Shown: positions 8,878-17,688, numbered from the stretch's first letter. The stretch: 64,000 nucleotides of DNA from Arthrobacter sp. EM1 (GCF_029964055.1 NZ_CP124836.1:868001-932000), one strand, 5' to 3'. Numbers and translations are program-made. The notes: generated from the letters alone by a model not told the origin.

Positions 8878-9152
8878 GCGTTTCCGAACCGCGACGCCAG
8901 ATTCTCGCCGGTCATAGCGTGCCGTTGGGAGGACTCCCGGGACACCGAGGCGAACATCGCCTGGGTGCGGGATTATGCAGCGGCTCTGCTGCCCTATTCA
9001 GAGACTGCGGGCTACATCAACTTCATGGACGGCGACGATCTGGGCCGGTCGCGGAAAATTACGGGCCGAACTATCAGCGGTTGAGGGCGGATATGGCCAA
9101 ATACGATCCGCAGAACCTCTTCCGCATGAACCAGAATATCGCGCCGGCCTAA
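8878..9152 (+). pseudogene. 3' remnant of an FAD-linked oxidase (BBE domain)
   Basis: A frame starting after the stop at 8875-8877 reads FPNRDARF...WEDSRDTEANIAWVRDYAAALLPYSETAGYINFMDG, and after a one-base shift near 9045-9056 a second frame reads ENYGPNYQRLRADMAKYDP followed by QNLFRMNQNIAPA and a stop. Together these match the C-terminal berberine-bridge (BBE) part of FAD-dependent oxidases, which normally ends with YDP-x-N-x-F-R-x-NQNI. The N-terminal FAD-binding domain is missing and there is an internal stop plus a frameshift. The remnant is not expected to make an enzyme. Confidence 0.72.
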
Positions 9153-9238
9153 CCAGGCGGGATACAGTGTCGCGGCGTCGCTGGTCCGGACGGCGCCGCG
9201 GAGCGCCGTAGAGTTTTTCCCATGAGGTTGAACCGCTG

Positions 9239-10708
9239 ATGGGCGCCGGACATTCACACACCCCGCACGGGCAGGCGGATTTGACGCCGGCTGCGCTCGC
9301 CGCCCGGAAGAAAGCCAACGTCATTCTGGCCGCTGTCCTGATCCCGCTGACGCTGCTGACACTCGTGGCGATGGGGTTGCTGTGGCCCTCGGGCAGCAAA
9401 GAGGGCATCACGCTGGCCAGCCCCTATGCGGCCGCGCCCGGCGTCACTTTCGACACGGGCAAGATCCAGCGCGTTGTCACTGGCAGCTGCATGGATGCGC
9501 TCCAGCAAGGGCAGCCCGTGGCGGACGCGGGACCGCAGCAGGGATCGGAGTGCACCTTTGCGTTCACAAACCCGGACAGGGGCGGAAACCCCGTCAAGGT
9601 GGTCATCAACCCGGACGTCGCGAAGTCCCACGGCGTAAAGCCCGGCGACAACATCCGCTACCTGAACCTCTCCAAGGCCCAGGGGGCGGACACCCATGGC
9701 GCGCCGGCCTACGTCTTCGTCGACTTCGTCCGGACCATGCCGATCATTTTCCTCGCGGTGCTCTACGCCGTCGTTGTCATCGCCGTGGCCCGCTGGCGCG
9801 GGCTGCGCGCCCTGATCGGACTCGTCGGGGCTTATGCGGTGCTGGTCAGCTTTATGCTGCCCGGCCTCGTGGAAGGCAAACCGCCGCTCCTGCTGGCACT
9901 GGTGGGGTCCACGGTGATCATGATCGGGGTCCTCTACTTCGCCCACGGCTTCTCCGCCCGGACCTCGACGGCGCTGCTCGGGACCATGTTCGGGCTCGCC
10001 ATCACCGCGCTGCTGGCGGCCTGGGCCACCGACGCCGCCAACCTCGCCGGGGTGGGCAGCCACGACTCCGCCACCCTGGCGAACATCTCGGACAACATCT
10101 CGATCTCCGGCATCATCCTGTGCGGCCTTATCATCTCGGGCCTGGGCGTCCTGAACGACGTCACCATCACACAGTCCTCGGCGGTGTGGGAGCTGTGGGA
10201 ACTGGCGCCGGAAACGTCCGCCCGCCAGCTGTTCACCTCCGCCATGCGGATCGGACGCGACCACATCGCCTCCACCGTCTACACCATCGCCTTCGCCTAC
10301 GCCGGCGCGGCCCTGCCGGTGCTGATCCTGGTGATGCTTTACGAAAGGCCGCTCGGGGACGCCTTGACCAGCGCCGAGCTCTCCGAGGAAGTGATCCGCA
10401 CCCTCGTCGGTTCCGTCGGGCTTGTCCTGGCCATCCCGGTGACGACGCTGATCGCCGTGTTGGTCGTTAAAGCGACCGGGATGAGGCCAGCTGCGGGCAG
10501 GGCAGCCACCGAGGACACCCTGCACAAGGGGGCCGACGCGGGCCCCGCCGGTGCCGCAGTCATCGATGCCGCCCTGCGCGAAGGAGCCGCTGCCGGTGCC
10601 GGTGCAGCTGCCGGTCCGCGTCCGGACTTCGACGGTGCCGCTGCCGCCGGCGCCTTTGAAACTGGGCCGGCGGGGCGGCGCGGACGCCGGGCCGCCGACC
10701 GGGACTGA
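9239..10708 (+). CDS. YibE/F family membrane protein
   Basis: 489 aa. A short His-containing N-terminus precedes the first membrane helix (VILAAVLIPLTLLTLVAMGLL), then comes an extracytoplasmic domain of about 130 residues with two Cys (SCMDAL, SECTFAF), and then seven or more helices with conserved DAANLAGVGSHDSATLANIS and SGLGVLNDVTITQSSAVWEL, typical of YibE/F (PF07907). The C-terminal 70 residues are Ala/Gly-rich and likely disordered. Function is poorly known. The ATG overlaps the stop of a five-codon ORF at 9222, whose GAGGTTG serves as the ribosome site. Confidence 0.85.
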   Translation: MGAGHSHTPHGQADLTPAALAARKKANVILAAVLIPLTLLTLVAMGLLWPSGSKEGITLASPYAAAPGVTFDTGKIQRVVTGSCMDALQQGQPVADAGPQQGSECTFAFTNPDRGGNPVKVVINPDVAKSHGVKPGDNIRYLNLSKAQGADTHGAPAYVFVDFVRTMPIIFLAVLYAVVVIAVARWRGLRALIGLVGAYAVLVSFMLPGLVEGKPPLLLALVGSTVIMIGVLYFAHGFSARTSTALLGTMFGLAITALLAAWATDAANLAGVGSHDSATLANISDNISISGIILCGLIISGLGVLNDVTITQSSAVWELWELAPETSARQLFTSAMRIGRDHIASTVYTIAFAYAGAALPVLILVMLYERPLGDALTSAELSEEVIRTLVGSVGLVLAIPVTTLIAVLVVKATGMRPAAGRAATEDTLHKGADAGPAGAAVIDAALREGAAAGAGAAAGPRPDFDGAAAAGAFETGPAGRRGRRAADRD

Positions 10709-10773
10709 CACCGGATTTCCACATAGCGGGCGGGGGTTCCGACCGATTTGCCCGGATTTGAGACAATGGACAA

Positions 10774-11955
10774 GTGACTGTTGTAGCTACCCCTCCCGCC
10801 CCCAAGCTGGAACTCCCGCCCCTGAAGCTGGGCCCGCTTACGGTGGATACTCCCGTGATCCTTGCTCCCATGGCCGGCATTACCAACTCAGCCTTCCGCA
10901 GGCTCTGCCGAGAATACGGAGGCGGCCTGTACGTCGCGGAGATGGTCACCTCCCGTGCCCTCGTCGAACGCACGCCGGAATCGCTGCGCATCATTTCGCA
11001 TGACGAGGACGAGAAGGTCAGGTCCGTGCAGCTCTACGGCGTGGACCCGGTCACGGTCGGCCAGGCCGTCCGGATGCTCGTGGAGGAGGACCGGGCGGAC
11101 CACATCGACCTCAACTTCGGCTGCCCGGTACCCAAGGTAACCCGGCGGGGCGGCGGCTCCGCCCTGCCCTGGAAGATCGATCTGTTCACCTCGATTGTCC
11201 GGACCGCCGTGAAGGAAGCGTCCAAGGGCAACATCCCGCTGACCATCAAAATGCGCAAAGGCATCGACGAGGACCACCTCACCTACCTTGACGCCGGACG
11301 GATTGCCCGCGATTCCGGCGTTGCCGCCGTGGCGCTCCACGGCCGCACCGCCGCGCAGTTCTATTCGGGCCAGGCCGATTGGTCCGCGATTGCCCGGCTG
11401 CGCGAAGCCCTTCCGGACATCCCTGTGCTCGGCAACGGTGACATTTGGTCGGCCGAGGATGCCATCCGGATGGTCCGGGAGACCGGCGTGGACGGTGTCG
11501 TCGTGGGCCGCGGCTGCCAAGGCCGCCCGTGGCTGTTCGGTGATCTTATGGCTGCCTTCGAAGGCAGCGACGAGCGGCACAAGCCGGACCTGCGGCAAGT
11601 GGCCGAGGGTGTCTACCGGCACGCCGAGCTGATGGTCGAAACCTTTGGCAACGATGAAGGCAAGGCGCTGCGTGAAATCCGCAAGCACATGGCCTGGTAC
11701 TTCAAGGGCTACGTGGTCGGCAGTGAACTGCGGACCAAACTCGCCATGGTGACTAGTCTTGAGGTCCTGCGCGAAACGCTGGACCAGTTGGACCTTGATT
11801 CGCCGTACCCCGGCAGTGACGCCGAGGGCCCCCGCGGACGCGCCGGCTCGCCCAAGAAGCCCGCCCTGCCCAAGGACTGGCTGCTGGACCGCAACATGGA
11901 CGCCGAGCAGTCGCGTGAGATCAGCCACGCGGAACTGGACGTTTCCGGTGGCTGA
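10774..11955 (+). CDS. dusB: tRNA-dihydrouridine synthase
   Basis: 393 aa, GTG start. FMN-dependent enzyme that reduces uridine to dihydrouridine in the D-loop of tRNA. Visible signatures: APMAGITNSAFRRLCREYGG at the FMN-binding start, NFGCPVPKVTRRGGGSAL with the catalytic Cys, IKMRKG, ALHGRTAAQFYSG, GNGDIWS and GRGCQGRPWLF. C-terminal helical domain with KHMAWYFKG. The 3' end overlaps the start of the dGTPase gene by 8 bp, so the two are translationally coupled; the dusB-dgt-dnaG order is common in actinobacteria. Confidence 0.95.
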   Translation: MTVVATPPAPKLELPPLKLGPLTVDTPVILAPMAGITNSAFRRLCREYGGGLYVAEMVTSRALVERTPESLRIISHDEDEKVRSVQLYGVDPVTVGQAVRMLVEEDRADHIDLNFGCPVPKVTRRGGGSALPWKIDLFTSIVRTAVKEASKGNIPLTIKMRKGIDEDHLTYLDAGRIARDSGVAAVALHGRTAAQFYSGQADWSAIARLREALPDIPVLGNGDIWSAEDAIRMVRETGVDGVVVGRGCQGRPWLFGDLMAAFEGSDERHKPDLRQVAEGVYRHAELMVETFGNDEGKALREIRKHMAWYFKGYVVGSELRTKLAMVTSLEVLRETLDQLDLDSPYPGSDAEGPRGRAGSPKKPALPKDWLLDRNMDAEQSREISHAELDVSGG

Positions 11956-13237
11956 AACCAGGACAACCGCGCCCGTGCTGGACGGCTACCTGGGCCGCGA
12001 CTGTGCCCGCTGGGTGGAGGAACCGGCCAAGTCCACCTACCGCTCTGACTTCGAACGGGACCGCGCCAGGGTCCTGCACTCCTCCGCCCTGCGCCGGCTT
12101 GGGGCAAAAACCCAGGTAGTGGCCCCGGATACTGACGACTTCGTCCGCACCCGCCTCACCCACAGCCTCGAAGTGGCGCAGGTGGGCCGGGAACTGGGCC
12201 GCGCCCTGGGCTGCGACCCCGATGTTGTGGACACCGCCTGCCTCAGCCACGACCTTGGCCATCCGCCCTTCGGCCACAACGGTGAATCTGCCCTGAACGA
12301 GGTAGCCCACGCGATCGGCGGCTTCGAAGGAAACGCCCAGACGCTGCGGCTGCTGACCCGGCTGGAGCCCAAGGTCCTGGCGCCGGACGGCCGGCCTGCC
12401 GGGCTGAACCTCACTCGGGCGAGCCTCGACGCCGCGGCGAAGTACCCGTGGTCAGCCGCGAATGCACCCGTCATCCGCGGCGAACGGACCAGCAAGTTCG
12501 GCGCCTACGAGGACGACCTGCCGATCTTCGACTGGATCCGCGAGGATGCGCCCGAACGCCGCTCCTGCCTCGAAGCGCAGGTTATGGACCTCGCCGATGA
12601 CATCTCCTACTCAGTGCACGACGTCGAGGATGCGATCGTCGCCGGGCACTTCCAGCTCCGCTGGATGGACAATCCCGACCACCGGGCCCGGGTGGTCGGC
12701 TACGCGAAGCAGTGGTACCTCCCGCATTACGACGCCGCCGAGATAGATGCCGCCCTCGCCCGACTGGAGGCCACCAGCGTCTGGGTGCGCGAGGCCGATG
12801 GGAGCCGCAAGTCCATGGCAGCGCTCAAGGACATGACAAGCCAGCTCATTGGCCGGTTCTGCCAGAGTGCGCTGGCGTCCACCCGGGCGGTCTACGGACC
12901 GGAGAATCTGACCCGGTACAACGCGGAGCTGATTGTCCCGGACGAGACCGTGATGGAAATCGCCGTGATGAAAGGCCTGGCCACCACCTTCGTGATGACC
13001 ACCGAACACAGGCAGCCCATTTACGAACGCCAGCGCGAGGTCCTGCACGCCCTGGTGACCGCTTTGAGCGCGACCGGGGACCGACACCTGGAGCCCATGT
13101 TCGCGGCGGACTGGCGAGACGCCGCCGACGACGGTGCTCGGCTGCGTGTGGTGATCGACCAAGTCGCGTCGTTGACCGATGGGTCCGCGCTGGCGATGTA
13201 TGAGCGGCTCGTGGGCAGCCTGCCATCGCTGTGGTGA
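11948..13237 (+). CDS. dgt: deoxyguanosinetriphosphate triphosphohydrolase
   Basis: 429 aa from GTG at 11948, which overlaps the end of dusB by 8 bp; the longer open frame upstream is only the dusB region read in another frame. HD-domain metal site: THSLEVAQVGREL and SHDLGHPPFGHNGE, then LEAQVMDLADDISYSVHDVEDA as the distal metal Asp. The N-terminal RSDFERDRARVLHSSALRRL is the usual dNTPase lead-in. It hydrolyses dGTP (and often other dNTPs) to nucleoside and triphosphate. It precedes primase by 73 bp. Confidence 0.94.
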   Translation: MAETRTTAPVLDGYLGRDCARWVEEPAKSTYRSDFERDRARVLHSSALRRLGAKTQVVAPDTDDFVRTRLTHSLEVAQVGRELGRALGCDPDVVDTACLSHDLGHPPFGHNGESALNEVAHAIGGFEGNAQTLRLLTRLEPKVLAPDGRPAGLNLTRASLDAAAKYPWSAANAPVIRGERTSKFGAYEDDLPIFDWIREDAPERRSCLEAQVMDLADDISYSVHDVEDAIVAGHFQLRWMDNPDHRARVVGYAKQWYLPHYDAAEIDAALARLEATSVWVREADGSRKSMAALKDMTSQLIGRFCQSALASTRAVYGPENLTRYNAELIVPDETVMEIAVMKGLATTFVMTTEHRQPIYERQREVLHALVTALSATGDRHLEPMFAADWRDAADDGARLRVVIDQVASLTDGSALAMYERLVGSLPSLW

Positions 13238-13310
13238 CGTCTCCGGTGACTTGCCCGCAGTGTCCTGCCAGTGGGCGGCCGCCTGAGGTCCGCGGTACTA
13301 GGATGGCACT

Positions 13311-15251
13311 GTGGCTGGCCTGATCAAACGTGAAGATATCGATGAAGTACGCCAGCGCACGGACATCAAGGAAGTCGTCGACGGCTATGTGACCCTCAAG
13401 GGCGCCGGGCTGGGCTCCTACAAAGGCCTGTGCCCGTTCCATGACGAGCGGTCGCCCTCGTTCACCGTCCGGCCCCAGGTCGGCCGGTACCACTGCTTCG
13501 GCTGCGGCGAAGACGGCGACGTCATCTCCTTTGTGCAGAAACTGGACCACACCTCGTTCCAGGAAGCCGTGGAAAAACTCGCCGCCCGGATCGGCTTCGA
13601 ACTCCGGTACGAGGACGGCGGCTCCGGCCCGAACCGCGAAGACGTCGGCCGTCGGCAGCGCCTGCTCGACGCCCACAAGGTAGCGGATGAGTTCTTCCGC
13701 GCCCAGTTGCTGACCACCGGGGCTACGGAAGGCCGCAACTTCCTGCACGGCCGAGGTTTCGACCGTGCCGCCGCCGAACTGTTCGGCGTCGGCTACGCCC
13801 CGCAGGGCTGGGATTCCCTGCTTAAGCACCTCCGTGGCCGGGGGTACACCGATCCCGAACTCAAACTCACCGGTTTGTTCTCCGAAGGCGGCCGGGGAAT
13901 TTACGACCGGTTCCGGGGGCGGCTGATCTGGCCTATCCGCGACATCGCGGGGGACACAATCGGCTTCGGAGCCCGCAAGCTTTACGAAGACGACCAGGGC
14001 CCGAAATATCTCAACACACCCGAAACAGCGCTCTATAAGAAATCGCAGGTCCTCTACGGGATCGACCTCGCCAAGCGCAACATCGCCAAGGACCGCCAGA
14101 TCGTTGTGGTGGAAGGCTACACCGACGTGATGGCCTGCCACCTCGCCGGGATCACGACCGCCGTGGCCACCTGCGGTACGGCGTTCGGTACCGAGCACAT
14201 CAAGATTGCCCGCCGCCTGCTGTCCGACGACGGCAGCGGCGGCGAAGTCATTTTTACCTTCGACGGCGACGCTGCCGGACAGAAGGCGGCGCTGCGCGCC
14301 TTCGAAGAGGACCAGCGGTTCGTCGCCCAGACGTACGTGGCCGTCGAGCCAGGCGGGGCCGACCCGTGCGAGCTGCGACAGACCAAGGGTGACGCTGCCG
14401 TCCGTGACCTTATCGGCACCCGCCGCCCGCTGTTTGAATTCGCGATCCGGGCCAGCCTGAAGAGGCACAATCTGGACACCGTCGAGGGCCGGATCGCAGC
14501 CTTGCGGGAATCGGCACCGGTCGTCGCGCAGATCCGCGACGCCGGCATCCGTCCCGCCTATGCCCGGGAATTATCCGGCTGGCTGGGCATGCCGGTAGAG
14601 GAAGTCAGCCGTGCCGTGCTCGCAGCCGCCAAGCGTTCCGCCCAGCCGCCGTCGGGCGGCGGCCACTACCAAGGCCAGAGCCGGGGGCAGGGTCAAGGTC
14701 CCTCGCCAGTCGCCGGTGGCCGCTCCGCGCCCGGGGTGGCACCCGTGCCGGCGGCGGCCGGGTTGCCGGCCTTTAACCGGCCCGACCCGCGCGACCCCGT
14801 GGCGGCAATGGAACGGCAGGCGCTGGAGGTTGCCCTGCAGCAGTCCGCGATGCTGGAAGGTGAGACCTGGCTGCGTTTCTCCGAGGCGAGGTTTTCCACA
14901 CCGGCGTACCTGGCCATCCACGAGGCCATCCGGGCCACCGGCCTGGCGTTCGCTGGCGATCCGGCACGGTGGGTGGAGCAGTTGCTGCAGGAGGTGCCCG
15001 AACCGCTGCGCCCGCTTGTGTCCGAGCTGGCCGTGGTGCCGCTGCCCGCCAGCACGTCCGACGGCGTGCTGCGCTACTGCCGGGATATCTTGGCTCGGCT
15101 GTTCGAACTGCAGATCACTAGGGTCAAGGCCGAGAAGATGGGACAGCTTCAGCGCCTGGACGCCTCCGCCGACCCGGAGGACTTCCAACGGCTGAACCGC
15201 GAGCTGATGCAGTTGGAAATGCAGAGGCGGTCGCTGCGCTCGGAGGCCTGA
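13311..15251 (+). CDS. dnaG: DNA primase
   Basis: 646 aa, GTG start. It makes RNA primers at the replication fork. Domains in order: CHC2 zinc-binding domain (CPFHDERSPSFTV and HCFGCGEDGD, residues about 43-72), primase core with TOPRIM (VVVEGYTDVMACH, then FTFDGDAAGQKAA), and a C-terminal helicase-binding region after a Gly/Pro/Gln-rich linker near residues 440-490. The length fits actinobacterial DnaG. tRNA-Asn genes follow directly. Confidence 0.96.
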   Translation: MAGLIKREDIDEVRQRTDIKEVVDGYVTLKGAGLGSYKGLCPFHDERSPSFTVRPQVGRYHCFGCGEDGDVISFVQKLDHTSFQEAVEKLAARIGFELRYEDGGSGPNREDVGRRQRLLDAHKVADEFFRAQLLTTGATEGRNFLHGRGFDRAAAELFGVGYAPQGWDSLLKHLRGRGYTDPELKLTGLFSEGGRGIYDRFRGRLIWPIRDIAGDTIGFGARKLYEDDQGPKYLNTPETALYKKSQVLYGIDLAKRNIAKDRQIVVVEGYTDVMACHLAGITTAVATCGTAFGTEHIKIARRLLSDDGSGGEVIFTFDGDAAGQKAALRAFEEDQRFVAQTYVAVEPGGADPCELRQTKGDAAVRDLIGTRRPLFEFAIRASLKRHNLDTVEGRIAALRESAPVVAQIRDAGIRPAYARELSGWLGMPVEEVSRAVLAAAKRSAQPPSGGGHYQGQSRGQGQGPSPVAGGRSAPGVAPVPAAAGLPAFNRPDPRDPVAAMERQALEVALQQSAMLEGETWLRFSEARFSTPAYLAIHEAIRATGLAFAGDPARWVEQLLQEVPEPLRPLVSELAVVPLPASTSDGVLRYCRDILARLFELQITRVKAEKMGQLQRLDASADPEDFQRLNRELMQLEMQRRSLRSEA

Positions 15252-15317
15252 CAGGCCGGCAGGGGGATTCAATTTCGCTTCCCGGCCCGGTGTTTGCTAG
15301 GCTTGTATCCGCTTCAT

Positions 15318-15390
15318 TCCTCCTTAGCTCAATTGGCAGAGCATTCGACTGTTAATCGAAGGGTTGCTGGTTCAAGTCCAGCAGGAGGAG
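15318..15390 (+). tRNA. tRNA-Asn (GTT), copy 1
   Basis: 73 nt cloverleaf: acceptor TCCTCCT pairs with AGGAGGA, D-arm TAGCTCAATTGGCAGAGCA, anticodon loop CTGTTAA with anticodon GTT, T-arm GCTGGTTCAAGTCCAGC, discriminator G. The 3' CCA is not encoded. Confidence 0.96.
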
Positions 15391-15395
15391 CGCGC

Positions 15396-15431
15396 AGTCC
15401 CCGTCCCGGGCAACCGGGGCGGGGACTTTTT
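15396..15431 (+). terminator. rho-independent terminator after tRNA-Asn 1
   Basis: The stem AGTCCCCG/CGGGGACT, strengthened by inner CCGGG/CCGGG pairing, is followed by TTTTTAT. It is placed 5 bp after the tRNA, so the first tRNA is an independent transcription unit. Confidence 0.88.
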
Positions 15432-15525
15432 ATACCCGGCGGGGGTATCGAGGGGGGTAGCCGGGAGTTGCAGCAGGCCGATTTCCTAAGCGGCAAAACC
15501 TTTGCTAATGTCATACCTGCTTCAT

Positions 15526-15598
15526 TCCTCCTTAGCTCAATTGGCAGAGCATTCGACTGTTAATCGAAGGGTTGCTGGTTCAAGTCCAGCAGGAGGAG
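15526..15598 (+). tRNA. tRNA-Asn (GTT), copy 2
   Basis: Identical to the copy at 15318 over all 73 nt. Anticodon GTT in the loop CTGTTAA, acceptor stem TCCTCCT/AGGAGGA, discriminator G, CCA not encoded. Confidence 0.96.
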
Positions 15599-15603
15599 CG
15601 GAC

Positions 15604-15645
15604 AGGTCCCGCAGTCGGTGAGTATCCGGCTGCGGGACCTTTTTT
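15604..15645 (+). terminator. rho-independent terminator after tRNA-Asn 2
   Basis: A perfect 11-bp stem AGGTCCCGCAG/CTGCGGGACCT with a loop of about 15 nt, followed by six T. Its sequence differs from the first terminator. Confidence 0.9.
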
Positions 15646-15674
15646 GTGCTTGTGCCGGGCACCCTCCCGCGTGC

Positions 15675-16091
15675 TCAGACGAAGTACATCTCCACCTGCA
15701 GGAAGCGTTCAGCCTCGGCCACGGCGGCCTGGAAGGCTTCGCGTTCGGTGGGGGACGTGCGTGGTTCTCGCGGGTGCCATTCGTGCGGCGCCGAGTGGAC
15801 CTGGGTGAAGCCGCCACCTGGCGGAGCGTAGAAGATGGCGAAGCGTTGCACGGGCCACTCCGGGGAGGTCTCCGGGGCGACCAGGAGCGCGGAATTGTGG
15901 GCCGGGTTGTACCACTGCGCGATCGGGCGCCGGCGGTCCTCGGCGAACAGCCCTGCGGCGAAGAGCGCGGCCGACTGTTGGCTCATTTGGGTGCACAGGC
16001 GATCCCACCACAGAGGCAGGATTCCGGTGTCGGACCGCTGCCACGTGGCCGGTAAGGGCGGAGGATCCTGCCAGTGGGGCACGTCTTCCAC
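15675..16091 (-). CDS. conserved hypothetical protein, about 138 aa
   Basis: No family was recognised. The protein is soluble and Trp/Pro-rich: VPHWQDPPPLPATWQRSD, LWWDRLCTQMSQQSAALFAA, AQWYNPAHNSALLVAPETS, RFAIFYAPPGGGFTQVHS and an end of alternating Ala/Glu helix (EREAFQAAVAEAERFLQVEMYFV). GTG at 16091 was taken as start because the sequence above it turns low-complexity and enters a repeat region; ATG at 16157 would give 160 aa. Codon use over the body looks coding. It is downstream of the Bcr/CflA gene on the same strand but separated by about 190 bp. Confidence 0.6.
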   Translation of the reverse strand: MEDVPHWQDPPPLPATWQRSDTGILPLWWDRLCTQMSQQSAALFAAGLFAEDRRRPIAQWYNPAHNSALLVAPETSPEWPVQRFAIFYAPPGGGFTQVHSAPHEWHPREPRTSPTEREAFQAAVAEAERFLQVEMYFV

Positions 16092-16217
16092 TTTATCGCC
16101 CGGTGTGGGGCCGCAACAGGGCCGGACGGCGGGACCACGCCCGCACCAGGTGGACATGCTCTGTGTTTGGGTTCCCCGGCGGACATAGTGGCTATGTGCC
16201 CGGTCCTGGGTGCCAAG

Positions 16218-16277
16218 GGTGGGCATGTCCCGCGGAGGGGGGCTTGTCCCGCGAGGGGTGGGCATGTCCCGCGGGTG
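16218..16277. repeat. three imperfect repeats around CATGTCCCGCG
   Basis: Three head-to-tail copies of a roughly 17-20 bp unit: GGGCATGTCCCGCGGAGGGG, GGCTTGTCCCGCGAGGG and GGGCATGTCCCGCGGG. They lie just downstream of the efflux gene stop and upstream of the hypothetical gene. The unit contains partial dyads (GGGCATGTCCC). The role is unknown. Confidence 0.6.
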
Positions 16278-16282
16278 GCTTG

Positions 16283-17515
16283 CTACTGGATCGCCGGTAC
16301 CGTGCGGGGCCGGACTATCAGCCACAAAGACGCGGCGGACAGGAAGATGCACGCGGCCTGGACGGCGCCCATCGGCGTGGCTGAGGTGACTCCGAGCCAG
16401 CCGACCACCGGCGAGATGAGGCCCGCCAGCAGAAAGGTGGCGGCACCCAGCAGGGAAGCAGCGGTCCCGGCCTGCGCTCCGTGCTTGGCCAAAGCCAGCA
16501 CCTGGACGCAGGGAAACGTGAATCCCGCGCCGAGGATGTAGAACCACAGCGGCACCATCACGCCCCACAGCCCAAGGCCCAGCTGGTCGAAAACTACGAT
16601 CAACACTGCCATCAGGAACATCCACGCCGTGGAGCAGGCCAGAATCCACTGCGGCGGGACCCTGCGGATAAGCCGCGAGCTGGTCTGCACACCGGCGACA
16701 ATACCCAGCGAATTCACGCCGAAGAGCAGCCCGTATTGCTGCGGGCTGAAGGAGTACACATTCTGGAACAGGAAAGGTGACGCGGAAAGGTAGGTGAACA
16801 GCCCGGCAAAGTTCATACCCCCGACCAGCAGCAGCCCCACAAAAATCCGGTCGGCGAACAGCACGGCGTACCGCTGGCGGGCAGTCATGCCGGTTTTTCC
16901 GCGCATTTCCCGGGGCAGTGTCTCGCGGACGACGAACACCGCTGCGGTCAGGACGCAGGCCCCGTAGCCGGCCAAGAACAAAAAGATCCCGGGCCACGGC
17001 ATAAAAAGCAGCAGTTGCGAGCCGATTACCGGAGCAAGGATGGGCGCCAGGCCATTTACCAGGGCCATCCGGGAGAACATGCGCACCATGGCGTAACCAC
17101 TGAACAGGTCCCGGACCATGGCCATGGCCACCACGCCCCCGCCCGCGGCACCGATCCCCATCAGCACCCGGAAGAAGCCCAGCGTGGAGATATCAGTTGA
17201 CAGTGCCGCCCCCAGGGAGGCCGTGATGTGCACTCCGGTCGCGAGGATCAGCGGTAGCCGCCGGCCGAACTTGTCGCTGAGCGGACCGACCACCAACTGG
17301 CCCAACGCAAAGCCGATGGTGGTGCCGGTCAGCGTCAGCTGGACAGCCGCCTCCGAGACCTTCAGGCTCTCTTCCAGGGCCGGGAACGCCGGAAGATAAA
17401 GGTCCACAGTGAACGGCCCCAACGCGGTCAGCGCGCCGAGCATCAGAATGTAGAGGAGCTTCCGACGGCGGCTCAGGGAATCACCGGGATTCGTGGGTGT
17501 AGTCACAGAGACCAA
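16283..17515 (-). CDS. Bcr/CflA family multidrug efflux MFS transporter
   Basis: 410 aa with about twelve membrane helices. The start region LGALTALGPFTVDLYLPAFPALEESLKVS is the classic opening of the Bcr/CflA drug:H+ antiporters, followed by the MFS motif A in GPLSDKFGRRLPLI and RVLMGIGAAGGGVVAMAMVRD. Such pumps export bicyclomycin, chloramphenicol, sulfonamides or similar compounds across the cytoplasmic membrane; the substrate here is unknown. It is divergent from the Holin-X protein. Confidence 0.9.
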   Translation of the reverse strand: MVSVTTPTNPGDSLSRRRKLLYILMLGALTALGPFTVDLYLPAFPALEESLKVSEAAVQLTLTGTTIGFALGQLVVGPLSDKFGRRLPLILATGVHITASLGAALSTDISTLGFFRVLMGIGAAGGGVVAMAMVRDLFSGYAMVRMFSRMALVNGLAPILAPVIGSQLLLFMPWPGIFLFLAGYGACVLTAAVFVVRETLPREMRGKTGMTARQRYAVLFADRIFVGLLLVGGMNFAGLFTYLSASPFLFQNVYSFSPQQYGLLFGVNSLGIVAGVQTSSRLIRRVPPQWILACSTAWMFLMAVLIVVFDQLGLGLWGVMVPLWFYILGAGFTFPCVQVLALAKHGAQAGTAASLLGAATFLLAGLISPVVGWLGVTSATPMGAVQAACIFLSAASLWLIVRPRTVPAIQ

Positions 17516-17614
17516 TCCTAGGGCTCACTCTCACCGCAAGGTGCCTTGAACGGGCGCGCCACAGCCCGCGCCGGCGACGCGCCGGGAAGACTGAATGGTA
17601 GTTTTGACACCGGG

Positions 17615-17636
17615 GTCTGCGTCAGGTTGCGCAGAC
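17615..17636. other. hairpin upstream of the Holin-X gene
   Basis: GTCTGCG and CGCAGAC form a perfect 7-bp stem around an 8-nt loop, 11 bp downstream of the start of a TTGACA (17604-17609) that could be a -35 box. It could be an operator or a structured leader of the gene starting at 17689. Confidence 0.4.
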
Positions 17637-17688
17637 CCGACAAGCCCGCGGAAGCGGAATCACAGACGTAACGAGTGAGGCAGGACCG

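Larger units (their letters stand above)
8636..9238. other. 603-bp gap with tandem repeats and a decayed gene only
   Basis: Apart from the 13-bp repeats and the FAD-oxidase remnant, no credible gene is seen. The stretch from about 8700 to 8875 shows no clear coding signal. Just before the next gene, a GC-rich hairpin (GGCGCCGCGGAGCGCC) is followed by TAGAGT, a possible -10 element, and a T run. Confidence 0.5.
15311..15600 (+). repeat. 82-bp direct repeat holding two tRNA-Asn genes
   Basis: Positions 15311-15392 and 15519-15600 are identical over the whole tRNA gene plus 7 bp of 5' flank and 2 bp of 3' flank. The further upstream flank shares a TTTGCTA element about 20-25 bp before each tRNA, consistent with duplicated promoters. 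The following terminator hairpins differ in sequence. Confidence 0.85.

Noticed and set aside
15675..16997. Reading the minus-strand frame as one 440-residue protein.
   Set aside because: Its first part is the efflux pump gene in the wrong frame; only the last 138 residues look coding.
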